NCBI GenBank assembly: GCA_964482235.1
Contig: CAYZWU010000023.1
Location: forward strand, 1-64,000
Direction: 5' to 3'
DNA length: 64,000 nt
Source: CAYZWU01 sp964482235
Lineage (GTDB): Bacteria > Planctomycetota > B15-G4 > CAYZWU01
Part shown: piece after piece, positions 34,101 through 42,407 of the stretch
Position numbering within the stretch: position 1 is the first letter of the stretch
Layout of the letters: each line of letters starts with the position of its first letter
The notes under the pieces: model-generated
The model's input: only the letters and a program-made list of their open reading frames with translations
Told to the model about the DNA's origin: nothing
The model's database searches: none
Made by a program: the position numbers and the translations under genes

Positions 34101-34517
34101 TCAAGAGAGACAACGTATCTGTTTCATGAGGTCGATTCTGCTCGTTCCGCTCTCCTCGCAGGTGTGCGAGACCTCGTCCATGATGCTTTCCATGATGTAG
34201 AGGCCGAATCCGCCGTTCCTCGAACCGTCGAAGTCCGGTTCCGGCACCGCGTTCCTGTCGAAGGGAACTCCCTGGTAGGTGATACGGATCTCGATCCTGC
34301 CCTCCTCGAAGAATGCCTCGATCCGTATCTCCTCGTCGCTGCTGCTGACCCCATGACGGATCGCATTCGCCACGGCTTCGTTGGCCGCAAGCTCCAGTTC
34401 ATTGAGCACGCTTTCATCCAGGCGGTCCAGAGCGGTCTCGTTGCAGAATCTCCGCAGGAAGGCTCTGACCTTGGAGAGCTCGTTCAGATCGTTCGAAATC
34501 GATAGAATTGACTGCAC
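34101..34517 (-). CDS. RsbW/SpoIIAB-like serine kinase (GHKL ATPase)
   Basis: A 138-residue histidine-kinase-like ATPase. The N-box is ELAANEAVANAIRHG (about 43-57) and the G-box region is DFDGSRNGGFGLYIMESI, both typical of anti-sigma kinases. The N-terminal segment SNDLNELSKVRAFLRRF closely matches the start of the ATPase domain in the PP2C protein encoded next door, so the two are paralogs. The frame is open to an ATG at 34604, but those extra 29 residues do not look like the family; GTG 34517 gives the standard length. No sigma factor gene is nearby, so the released partner may not be a sigma factor. Confidence 0.85.
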   Translation of the reverse strand: MQSILSISNDLNELSKVRAFLRRFCNETALDRLDESVLNELELAANEAVANAIRHGVSSSDEEIRIEAFFEEGRIEIRITYQGVPFDRNAVPEPDFDGSRNGGFGLYIMESIMDEVSHTCEESGTSRIDLMKQIRCLS

Positions 34518-34604
34518 GTGATGGTTTTCCGCATGCAACAGGGTCGTCAACAAATCCAGCGACAAGCTAAAAATCGGAATTATCGACCGTTTTCTGGATT
34601 CCAT

Positions 34605-34804
34605 TTTCTGAAAAAGAACGAACGCCGGGTGCAGGGGCCATTGGCTGTCAAGTTAACGGCAGGGGATTCCGATGAGATATCTCATTGCAGCTGGTGCTGG
34701 CAATGGAGGACATAAAGAGAGGATCGCACCGGTTCCGCCGTATCTCGCGCGGTCTCGGTCAGGCTCCGGCAGCGATCCATGACGGATAAGGGGTACTGCA
34801 GGTC
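34605..34804. promoter_or_regulatory. Divergent control region of the partner-switch module
   Basis: This 200-base region separates the leftward kinase/antagonist/glycosyltransferase-STAS genes from the rightward PP2C gene and must hold promoters in both directions. It contains the palindrome GAGATATCTC near 34674 and an AT-richer left half. No confident -35/-10 pair is seen. The upstream side of the kinase gene's long frame extends to 34604, so part of the leftward leader may lie within 34518-34604. Confidence 0.4.
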
Positions 34805-37249
34805 ATGAAAACGTTGATCGTGGATGATGATCCGCTCACGCTTCGAATGCTCGAGAGAGCGGTGAAGTCCAGGGGGCATGAGGTCAAGGCGTTTCTCAAA
34901 GCCGAGGAGGCATGGGAAGCCTACCGCAAGGAGTACTATCCCCTCGTTCTGCTGGACTGGCTGATGCCGGACGTGGACGGATTGACCCTCTGCCGCCGGA
35001 TGCGGGAACTGCCCCATGGCGACATCAGCGTGATCCTGGTGGTCACGGGGCGCGATCAGCCCGAGCACCTGAGAGAGGTGCTGGAAGCCGGAGCCGACGA
35101 CTACTTGACCAAGCCGATCAGCTTCAAGCTTCTCGATGTCCGCCTGTCGATCGCCTCTGAGCGCGTCGAGCTGCGCAAGCTGCGCAAGCGCGCGGAGGAG
35201 AATCTGAGGAAGCAGGCGGACTGGCTGAAGGTCACGCTGTCGAGCATCGGCGATGCCGTCATCTCAACGGACAACGCCGCGGCCGTCACATTCATGAATC
35301 CCGAGGCGGAGAGGCTGACCGGCTGGACCATCGACCAGGCTCGGGGCGTCGACATCGACCAGGTCTTCCAGGTCGTCGACGAGGAAACCAAAAAGGTCAG
35401 GGAGAGCCCGGTGCGGCGGTCCCTGGTAGAGCAGGATATCGTCGAGCTTCCCGAGGACATGATTCTCAAGCAGAGAAACGGCAAGGACATTCCTGTCGAC
35501 GATTCGGCCGCCCCGATCAAGGACCAGGACGGCGGGATCCGCGGCTCCGTTCTCGTCTTTCGCGACGTGACGGAGAAGGTGCGGGCGCGCAAGGCGCTGA
35601 TCCGGAGCCTCGACGGCGTGCAGCGGGCCAAGCGCGAGTGGGAGTCCACGGCCGATGCCCTTCCCCAGCTCGTCTGTCTCCTCGGCCGGACCGGGGAAGT
35701 GATCCGCACCAACCTTGCGGTGGAGCAGTGGGGGCTTCACCGCGTGATCGACGTGAAGGGGCTCGATTTTCACAGCATTTTTCATCCCGACTGCTCCGAA
35801 CCGAACTGCTATTTCACGGATCTCTGGAAACGGGTGACAGGGGAGCTGGAAGAGGAAAGGCCCATCGACTTCGAGATGGAGGATACGGTTCTCGGCCGTT
35901 TCTTCCGCATCCAGTTCAGGCCGATCACGGCAAGAAAAGAGACCGAGAGCAGCGACTCGCAGAGTTTCGCCGTGGCCGTGGTCGAGGACATCACCAAGCG
36001 CCGCCTGATGGAGAAGGAGCTGGAGCAGGCGCGCGAGCAGGAGACTGAGATCGGTTCCAGGATCCAGAAATCCCTCCTGTTCGGAGAGCCGCCCCGCGAT
36101 TTCCCGGATCTCGAGGTGTCGGCCATCAGCATCCCGTCGCGGACGATCGACGGCGACTTCTACACCTTCTTCAAGCACAACGACCGCTGCCTCGATCTCG
36201 TCGTGGGCGACGTGATGGGCAAGGGGATCCCGGCGGCCCTGATCGGCGCAGCCATGAAGAACAACTTCCTCAGCGCCATGAGCCACCTGATCGCCGCCAA
36301 GGCCGGCCGCCGCCTTCCCGAGCCCCGCGAGGTGATCTCGAGCGTGCACGAAGCCATGGCGGACAGGCTGATGAAGCTCGAGAGTTTCCTCACGCTCTGC
36401 TACGCCCGCTTCGACCTGGAAAACAACAAGGTCGTGATCGTGGACTGCGGCCACCCGAGAACGCTCCACCTCCTGAGCCGCACCGGCGAGTGCCGGAGCC
36501 TGGAAGGCTGGAACATGCCTCTCGGCTTTGCCAGGGAAGAGACGTACAAGCACCTCGAGGATTCCTTCGAGCCGGGGGACGTCTTTCTCTTCTACTCCGA
36601 CGGGGTCATCGAAGCGCAGAAGGAATCGGGCGAGCTCTACGGCGAGCATCGCCTCATCGAGTTCCTGCAGAAGAACGCCGGGATGCATCCTGACGACCTC
36701 ACGGACAAGGTCAGGAAAGAGGTGATCGCCTATGCCGGTTCCGAGACCTTTGCCGACGATCTCACCTGCATCGCCGTGCAGGTGCCGATGGGATCGACCC
36801 TGATCGAGCGGCGCACCGTCAATCTCGTGATATCGAGCGACCTGGCGGAACTGTCGAAGGTCCGGGAGTTCTTCTGGCGGTTCTGGAGCGACGTGCCGTC
36901 GACGGCCAGGGACGAGGAGGCGGGGATCCGGCTCGAGCTGGCCTTCATCGAATCGGCCAGCAACGTCATGCGGCACGCCTACGACGGCCGGACCGATCGG
37001 CCGATACGGATCGATGCCGAGGTCTCCCACTCGGGCAAGGTCTCCATCAGGCTCTGCCACCTGGGCGCCGGTTTCGATCCGCAGAAAGTGCCGCTTCCAT
37101 CCTTCGACGGATCGCGCGACGGCGGCTTCGGCTGCTTCATCATCGAGAACTGCGTCGACCGGGTGACCTATACACGCGATGGCGACGGCTGGAACGTGAT
37201 CTGCCTGGAAAAGGATCTCCTGCGCTGCAGGGCGAAGCAGATTTCGTAG
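34805..37249 (+). CDS. Receiver-PAS-PP2C (SpoIIE/RsbU) phosphatase with C-terminal RsbW-like domain
   Basis: An 814-residue cytosolic regulator. Residues 1-~120 are a response-regulator receiver (acidic pocket D8-D9, phospho-acceptor D51 in LVLLDWLMPDVDG, Lys in YLTKP). A PAS domain follows (about 135-260) and then a second PAS-like region (about 280-405). Residues ~415-660 are a PP2C-type phosphatase (RTIDGDFYTFF, VVGDVMGKGIPAAL, FLFYSDGVIEAQ; the metal-binding Asp residues are present). Residues ~675-810 are a GHKL ATPase (FIESASNVMRHAYDG, FDGSRDGGFGCFIIENCV). It therefore combines the opposing enzymes of a partner switch in one chain. The likely substrates are the STAS domains encoded divergently. 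No partner histidine kinase is adjacent. Confidence 0.92.
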   Translation: MKTLIVDDDPLTLRMLERAVKSRGHEVKAFLKAEEAWEAYRKEYYPLVLLDWLMPDVDGLTLCRRMRELPHGDISVILVVTGRDQPEHLREVLEAGADDYLTKPISFKLLDVRLSIASERVELRKLRKRAEENLRKQADWLKVTLSSIGDAVISTDNAAAVTFMNPEAERLTGWTIDQARGVDIDQVFQVVDEETKKVRESPVRRSLVEQDIVELPEDMILKQRNGKDIPVDDSAAPIKDQDGGIRGSVLVFRDVTEKVRARKALIRSLDGVQRAKREWESTADALPQLVCLLGRTGEVIRTNLAVEQWGLHRVIDVKGLDFHSIFHPDCSEPNCYFTDLWKRVTGELEEERPIDFEMEDTVLGRFFRIQFRPITARKETESSDSQSFAVAVVEDITKRRLMEKELEQAREQETEIGSRIQKSLLFGEPPRDFPDLEVSAISIPSRTIDGDFYTFFKHNDRCLDLVVGDVMGKGIPAALIGAAMKNNFLSAMSHLIAAKAGRRLPEPREVISSVHEAMADRLMKLESFLTLCYARFDLENNKVVIVDCGHPRTLHLLSRTGECRSLEGWNMPLGFAREETYKHLEDSFEPGDVFLFYSDGVIEAQKESGELYGEHRLIEFLQKNAGMHPDDLTDKVRKEVIAYAGSETFADDLTCIAVQVPMGSTLIERRTVNLVISSDLAELSKVREFFWRFWSDVPSTARDEEAGIRLELAFIESASNVMRHAYDGRTDRPIRIDAEVSHSGKVSIRLCHLGAGFDPQKVPLPSFDGSRDGGFGCFIIENCVDRVTYTRDGDGWNVICLEKDLLRCRAKQIS

Positions 37250-37371
37250 CCTTTCGCGCCGGTCCGGGACGAATCGCATCTTTCCTCTCGAAATCCATGG
37301 GGCACCGGGGATAAACTAGCCCGACGCTGTTTTGACCCCCTGATCCGATTCATAGAATGCCGAGGTGCCTG

Positions 37372-38859
37372 ATGAGATCGAACCGTTCGTCCCGCATCAT
37401 CTGCGGTGTACGGGAGCGGCGGAAGACCGTGCCCTCTCTCCTGGTCGTGCTTTTTCTGGTTCCTTTCCTCCAAGCAGCCTCTCCCTTGTTCGCGGAAGAG
37501 GGCGGCGACGAGTCGCGGAAGGTGTTCACCCTTCATCGAATCGTCCGCTACGAGCACAGGCTCGTCAATGCCGGCGACTCGCCTGCCGACATGGAGATGT
37601 TCGTCGCCCTTCCCCGGAGCAATGCACGGCAGAAGATCCTCCATGTGTTTCCCGATCCAACCCTCGAGAGGGTGGCGGCGGACGAGTACGGCAACAGGAT
37701 CGCCTTCTACCTGGACAGGGATGTTCCTCCCGGCGACGTTGTGGCTCACGGCTGGATCGCCGAGGTGGAGATCTCTTGCCTCGTCTGCGATCCCGGCCAG
37801 GGGAGGAATCCCGAGGCCAGGCTGCCCCGCCAGGAGAGGGAGATCTTTCTCCGTGACGGCGAACGGTACCTCCTGGCGTCGCAGGAGGTGAGCGCCCTGG
37901 CGCGGGAGCTCGCCGCGGATTCCGCGGGCGAGCAGGAGACCGTGCGCCGCATCTTCGAGCACCTGATCCGCAATATCCGTTACGAGAGGGACGATGTGTG
38001 GGATCCGGCCCCGGTCGTCCTGGAACGGAGATCAGGGTCGTGCTCGGAATACAACTTCGCCTTCATGGCGCTTTGCCGCGCTGCCGGGATTCCGGCGCGC
38101 TACACGGGCGGGGTCGTGCTCAAGTCGGGACGGGAGACGAAGTACGATCCGGCCGTCACGGAGGACGCCGTTTTCCACAGGTGGAGCGAGGTCTTCCTCA
38201 ACGGGCTCGGCTGGTTTCCCGTCGACTGCAGCCGGGCCAGCGGCGAGATGGTCCGGTACGGCAATCCGGACAACTACTACGGCAGGCTGCCGGCCGGGCT
38301 GCTCCAGTGCGTGAGCGGCGACGGGGCGGGCGATTCACCCCTGGGATGGGATTATCTCTCGAACGAGTCCAAGCCGTTCGAGACCAGGGACTGGGCGGGA
38401 AAGGTGGGATTCTGGATCAGCGGCGTCCCTCGCGACACGCTCGAGACATCCGTCGCCCTGAGGGAGAAGATGCTCCGGGAGAAGCAGGATCGAGGGCTTT
38501 TTGACCGGCTCGTCGCGAGCTCCCTCGACAGGGAGATCCTCTTCTTCTACAGGAACCTGCTGGAACAGGACGCGATCCCCGAACTGGTGGAAGCTCTTCT
38601 TCATACCGGCCACCCGGAGGCCGTCTACTGGTCCCTCCTGAACGAGCATCGCGGTGTGAAACCGCGAAAGGGAAGGCAGTGGCGGGCCCTCTGCGGCGAG
38701 TTCCTCGCGGCCCAGATCGAGAAGCATTACGAGGGAACGGACGGCAAGAGGGATCTTTTCACCTTCGAGTACTGGTGGCGCAAGGCCAGGCCCGCGGTCC
38801 GGTGGGACGAGGAAAAAGGCGTCTTCGTGCTTCTAAGCGAGGAGATCAATATTTACTGA
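37372..38859 (+). CDS. Exported transglutaminase-like protein
   Basis: A 495-residue protein with a hydrophobic segment at about residues 18-39 ending in PLFAEE, a probable signal peptide after a basic start. The transglutaminase-like (cysteine protease fold) core is clear: RRSGSCSEYNFAFMALCR holds the nucleophile Cys, ARYTGGVVL follows, VFHRWSEVFLNGLGWFPVDC supplies His and Asp. N-terminal ~150 residues form a beta-rich domain as in many transglutaminase-domain proteins; the C-terminal ~150 residues are helical and unassigned. ATG 37372 has GAGGTG upstream. Its position 122 bases after the PP2C gene gives no clear functional link. Confidence 0.85.
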   Translation: MRSNRSSRIICGVRERRKTVPSLLVVLFLVPFLQAASPLFAEEGGDESRKVFTLHRIVRYEHRLVNAGDSPADMEMFVALPRSNARQKILHVFPDPTLERVAADEYGNRIAFYLDRDVPPGDVVAHGWIAEVEISCLVCDPGQGRNPEARLPRQEREIFLRDGERYLLASQEVSALARELAADSAGEQETVRRIFEHLIRNIRYERDDVWDPAPVVLERRSGSCSEYNFAFMALCRAAGIPARYTGGVVLKSGRETKYDPAVTEDAVFHRWSEVFLNGLGWFPVDCSRASGEMVRYGNPDNYYGRLPAGLLQCVSGDGAGDSPLGWDYLSNESKPFETRDWAGKVGFWISGVPRDTLETSVALREKMLREKQDRGLFDRLVASSLDREILFFYRNLLEQDAIPELVEALLHTGHPEAVYWSLLNEHRGVKPRKGRQWRALCGEFLAAQIEKHYEGTDGKRDLFTFEYWWRKARPAVRWDEEKGVFVLLSEEINIY

Positions 38860-38937
38860 GGATACTTGCGGCAAATATATCCGTCCTGAAAGCCGCATCT
38901 TGGCAGAACATAGAATCGCATCGGGCTGCCGATCAGC

Positions 38938-39885
38938 CTACTTCACCAGGGCGTGCTTCAGGAAATCGGAGGCGCTGACAGTCCTGAAAGACCACTGCCC
39001 CTGTTTGATATTTGCGACGGTCAGGCCTGTAAAAAGAACAACCTCGACGTGATCACCATATACCTTGAACAGTTTGATCTGATGGGGGCGCTCCGCCAGG
39101 GCATCTGTCGAGAGAAAGCATGTGTCTCTCATCCCTTTTCGAACGGATATCATATTGAGATTCATGTGCACATGGCCGGATAAGACCATGACAACGTTGC
39201 CGTGCGCTCCCAGAATTTTTCTGACCCTCTCGGCCTCGGGCATGAGGCATGGTATGCCGGCCGATGCAAACGCCGTCATTGTCAGGAGATCAGCCTCCAC
39301 CAAGCGATGCGTGAAGAAAACCACGTGCTTTTTTCTGTTTCGGGAGAGGTCTTTCTCCAGCCACTTCAGCTCCATCTCATCCGGATAAATCCCCATCATG
39401 ACAAAGTGCCATTCATTCACGTCGAAAGACAAGCATCTCTTCTTGAATACTTTGACGTAATTGTAAACACCACCGGTTTTGCGCACATCGTGATCGCCCT
39501 GGCAGGCGTAGTACGGGCACTTCAATTTTCCGAGTATCGTTCTGCTTCTTCGCAAGTCGTCCAGGTCGCCGTTTTCAGTGATGTCTCCTGTATGGATCAG
39601 AAAATCAGGTTTGATTTCATTGTTGATATACTTGACCGTCTGTTCGAGTATCGGGAACGAATTGGCCAGATCCTTCCAGTGGTTGGCTTTCAGGTGAGCG
39701 ATTTTCGAGAATGGATTCTCAGGCGGCCTTCCGGAACTGATGGTGGTGGTCAGGCAGTGCGTGTCCGTCATCTGCACGAAGGAAAAGAGGGGTTTGTCGG
39801 TTGCCGTTGCCTCTGCTCGGCACAACGGTGCAAGCAGAACCAGGATCGCCAGCTCGAGTGAGTAGTATCTTTGCCAGTGTTTCAT
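38938..39885 (-). CDS. Calcineurin-like metallophosphatase, exported, AT-richer than neighbours
   Basis: A 315-residue metallophosphoesterase. The signal peptide is about residues 1-25 (ELAILVLLAPLCRAEA). The five metal-binding blocks are visible: QMTDTHC, LIHTGDITENGD, QGDHDVR (GNHD variant), FFTHRL and LSGHVHMN. Substrate may be a phospho-ester, nucleotide or phospholipid outside the cytoplasm. The gene is visibly less GC-rich and uses A/T-ending codons far more than the genes on either side, suggesting acquisition by transfer. The ATG at 39885 gives the signal peptide; the open frame upstream is spurious. No strong ribosome binding site is seen. Confidence 0.87.
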   Translation of the reverse strand: MKHWQRYYSLELAILVLLAPLCRAEATATDKPLFSFVQMTDTHCLTTTISSGRPPENPFSKIAHLKANHWKDLANSFPILEQTVKYINNEIKPDFLIHTGDITENGDLDDLRRSRTILGKLKCPYYACQGDHDVRKTGGVYNYVKVFKKRCLSFDVNEWHFVMMGIYPDEMELKWLEKDLSRNRKKHVVFFTHRLVEADLLTMTAFASAGIPCLMPEAERVRKILGAHGNVVMVLSGHVHMNLNMISVRKGMRDTCFLSTDALAERPHQIKLFKVYGDHVEVVLFTGLTVANIKQGQWSFRTVSASDFLKHALVK

Positions 39886-39929
39886 CTGTAAAGCCTGAAG
39901 CAGGCGGCTCAGGGTCCGGGCGGGCCGGC

Positions 39930-40598
39930 TCAGATCCCCCTCCTCTCTTTTTCCTCGGGAAAGAGCGGCAAGGTGCGCGTCCGCCTCGCCTTTTCCGAGT
40001 AGGTGGAGAAGTGTTCGCGGCATCGCGGCGCGTACGATTCCTTGCCTCCCACCACGATGATCGGCGAGTCGCTGGGCGCCACCTTTCCGTCGATGAAGCG
40101 CTGGACGCGCGTGGCCTCCCGCCCGCAGATCTCGCCGTTCGATTCGAAGGTGCAGATCGCCTTAAGGTAGATCATGTAATCCGCCGCCCGGACGAAATGG
40201 GACATGTCCCGCTGCCCGTCCCTGAATGCGAAGTAGTCATCGCGAAAGTCCTTGAGAAGCCCCGAGGCGACGACGATGCGGCCCGTGTTGGCCATGCCCT
40301 CGCAGATGTCGATCACGTCGCTCGAGAAGAACTGGACCTCGTCGATTCCCACGACCCGCGTGGCGTCGTCGAGGATGTCGAGGATCTCCTTGGCAGAGGA
40401 CACGTACTCCACGTGGCGCTTCAATCCGTCGTGGGACGCGATGTGGCTGCGCCCGTACCGGTCGTCCAGCGCCGGCTTGAAGAGCTGGACATTGCGGCCC
40501 GCGATTTCGTAGCGGTTGATCCGGCGGATCAGCTCGGTGCTCTTGCCGCTGAACATCGTCCCGATGATCAATTCCAGGGTGCCGTGCCGTGCTTCCAT
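39930..40598 (-). CDS. tdk: Thymidine kinase (type II)
   Basis: A 222-residue thymidine kinase of the TK1-like, zinc-containing family, which phosphorylates thymidine in the salvage pathway. The P-loop is IIGTMFSGKSTELIRR (about 9-24). VVGIDEVQFF holds the Walker B Asp and catalytic Glu. The zinc lobe reads ICTFESNGEICGREATRVQR, with a wider Cys spacing than the usual CxxC, and the third Cys is in APRCREHF. AAGGAGG precedes the ATG at 40598. It is divergent from kbl over a short AT-rich spacer. Confidence 0.95.
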   Translation of the reverse strand: MEARHGTLELIIGTMFSGKSTELIRRINRYEIAGRNVQLFKPALDDRYGRSHIASHDGLKRHVEYVSSAKEILDILDDATRVVGIDEVQFFSSDVIDICEGMANTGRIVVASGLLKDFRDDYFAFRDGQRDMSHFVRAADYMIYLKAICTFESNGEICGREATRVQRFIDGKVAPSDSPIIVVGGKESYAPRCREHFSTYSEKARRTRTLPLFPEEKERRGI

Positions 40599-40762
40599 GG
40601 AAATTCCTCCTTCAGGGAATCGTATCATGGGCTTGATTCGAAGGCATAGCTTCCATTAAAATCTAACTTTCTCGACCTTTCTTTCAGAACAAGAAGGAAC
40701 TGTCTGGTATTGTATTTCTATCTTATTGATATAACTAGTGTTATCGCCAGGGAGGATTTCTC
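40599..40762. promoter_or_regulatory. AT-rich divergent promoter region of tdk and kbl
   Basis: This 164-base spacer is strongly AT-rich for the window (about 40640-40745). TATAACT near 40731 is a plausible -10 element for kbl, and the opposite strand has AT-rich stretches that could serve tdk. No -35 box at ideal spacing is clear, so the exact promoters are not assigned. GGGAGGA lies just before the kbl ATG. Confidence 0.4.
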
Positions 40763-42001
40763 ATGTATGGCAAGATCAAGGAAGACCTCATCAGGGATCT
40801 GCAGGCCACGCGCGACGCGGGGCTTTTCAAGCAGGAACGGATCATCGTTTCGGAGCAGGGCGCCGAGATCAAGGTGAAGGGCGGTCAGGAAGTTCTTAAC
40901 TTCTGTGCCAACAACTATCTCGGTCTCTCGAGCCATCCGAAGCTCATCGATGCGGCGCACAAGACCCTCGACGAGTACGGCTACGGAATGAGCTCCGTCC
41001 GCTTCATCTGCGGCACGCAGGAGATCCACAAGGAGCTGGAGAAGAAGGTCTCCGATTTCCTCGGTATGGAGGACACGATCCTCTACGCCGCCTGCTTCGA
41101 CGCCAACGGCGGCGTGTTCGAGCCCTTCCTTGACAAGGACTGCGCCATCATCTGCGACCAGCTGAACCACGCCTCGATCATCGACGGCGTGCGCCTCTGC
41201 AAGGCCCAGCGCTGGGTCTATGCCCACGGCGTGATGGGTGACGAGGAGATCGATTTCCAGGGCAAGATGCTCAAGGGGCTCGAGCGCTGCCTCAAGGAAG
41301 CAGCAAGCTGCAAGTACCGCCTCGTCTGCACCGACGGCGTTTTCTCCATGGACGGCGACATCGCCAAGCTCGACGAGATCTGCGATCTGGCTGAGAAGTA
41401 CGATGCCCTGGTCATGGTCGACGACAGCCACTCCACCGGGTTCATGGGCAAGACCGGCCGCGGAACCCACGAGCACTGCGGGGTCATGGGCCGCGTCGAC
41501 CTGATCACCACCACCTTCGGCAAGGCTCTCGGCGGCGCCTCGGGCGGCTGCACCTCGGGCCGGAAGGAGATGATCGAGTGGCTGCGCCAGAAGAGCCGTC
41601 CCTACCTCTTCTCCAACACGGTGGCCCCAGCTGTGGTGGGCGGCACGATCCAGGTGATGGATCTTCTCACCGAGAGCACCGAGCTGCGCGACCGCCTCGA
41701 GGAGAACACTCTGTACTTCCGCGAGAAGATGACCGAGGCGGGCTTCGACATCGTGCCCGGCGTCCACGCGATCGTCCCGATCATGTTCGGCAAGTTCGAG
41801 AACGACGCCAAGCTGGCCCAGGAGTTCGCCAACGACCTGCTGGACGAAGGGATCTACGTGATCGGCTTCTTCTATCCCGTCGTGCCGAAGGGCCATGCCC
41901 GCATCCGCGTCCAGATCTCGGCCGGCCACAATCGGGAGCACCTCGACAAGGCGATTGCCGCCTTCACGAAGATCGGCAAGAAGCACAACGTGATCAGCTG
42001 A
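40763..42001 (+). CDS. kbl: Glycine C-acetyltransferase (2-amino-3-ketobutyrate CoA ligase)
   Basis: A 412-residue PLP enzyme of the alpha-oxoamine synthase family. It cleaves 2-amino-3-oxobutyrate with CoA to glycine and acetyl-CoA in threonine breakdown. Conserved blocks are LNFCANNYLGLSSHP, GMSSVRFICGTQ, DQLNHASIIDGVRL, TDGVFSMDGDIA, VMVDDSHSTGFMG and the PLP lysine in TTTFGKALGGASGG. These residues, especially SVRFICGTQ, favour Kbl over BioF or HemA. GGAGGA precedes the ATG and an intrinsic terminator follows 20 bases after the stop. No threonine dehydrogenase gene is adjacent. Confidence 0.93.
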   Translation: MYGKIKEDLIRDLQATRDAGLFKQERIIVSEQGAEIKVKGGQEVLNFCANNYLGLSSHPKLIDAAHKTLDEYGYGMSSVRFICGTQEIHKELEKKVSDFLGMEDTILYAACFDANGGVFEPFLDKDCAIICDQLNHASIIDGVRLCKAQRWVYAHGVMGDEEIDFQGKMLKGLERCLKEAASCKYRLVCTDGVFSMDGDIAKLDEICDLAEKYDALVMVDDSHSTGFMGKTGRGTHEHCGVMGRVDLITTTFGKALGGASGGCTSGRKEMIEWLRQKSRPYLFSNTVAPAVVGGTIQVMDLLTESTELRDRLEENTLYFREKMTEAGFDIVPGVHAIVPIMFGKFENDAKLAQEFANDLLDEGIYVIGFFYPVVPKGHARIRVQISAGHNREHLDKAIAAFTKIGKKHNVIS

Positions 42002-42021
42002 GTCTTTGCCGCGATCAACAA

Positions 42022-42061
42022 GGGCCGGGGCCTCGTTTCGAGGGTCCCGGTCCTTTTTTTT
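42022..42061 (+). terminator. Intrinsic terminator after kbl
   Basis: A GC-rich stem (GGGCCGGGGCCTCG paired with CGAGGGTCCCGGTCC, short TTT loop) is followed directly by a run of eight or more T. It lies 20 bases past the kbl stop and is the clearest intrinsic terminator in the window. Confidence 0.85.
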
Positions 42062-42407
42062 GGGTTCTGCAGCAGAATTCGAGAGTGGAACGTGATCGGG
42101 AGGAAGCAATAGCACCCTCGCCGCAGAGCATCAAGATTTCAGCCCCGATTTCCGAAAACCAATTACCGGTCCATTGCCGGCTGGGGTGTTCCTGGAAAAG
42201 ACAGAGATCTCTCTCATTCAAGGGCATTGGCGTAATTCATTTATTGGCAATTAATAATGTTATCGGGGATCCAGAGGGGTCTCCTCAGTTCACGGGGTGG
42301 GGTGGAAAAGAGTGCCGTCTTCTGTTGCGTGGGATATCAAGGGCATGTTAGAATGCACGACTTGTTTACTCGAAGAGAAAGAGACAGATCCTGGAAAGGG
42401 CCGTAAA
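42062..42407. other. AT-richer leader region upstream of the DUF89 gene
   Basis: This ~350-base stretch between the kbl terminator and the DUF89 start is less GC-rich than the genes (for example around 42225-42265). No coding similarity was seen. It holds the candidate promoter at 42325-42354 near its right end. Nothing resembling a riboswitch could be recognised by eye. Confidence 0.5.
42325..42354 (+). promoter_or_regulatory. Candidate promoter of the DUF89 gene
   Basis: TTGCGT (42325-42330) and TAGAAT (42349-42354) are 18 bases apart, each differing from the sigma-70 consensus by one or two bases, about 55 bases before the TTG start at 42408. It is a reasonable fit but not unique in this AT-richer leader. 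Confidence 0.45.
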
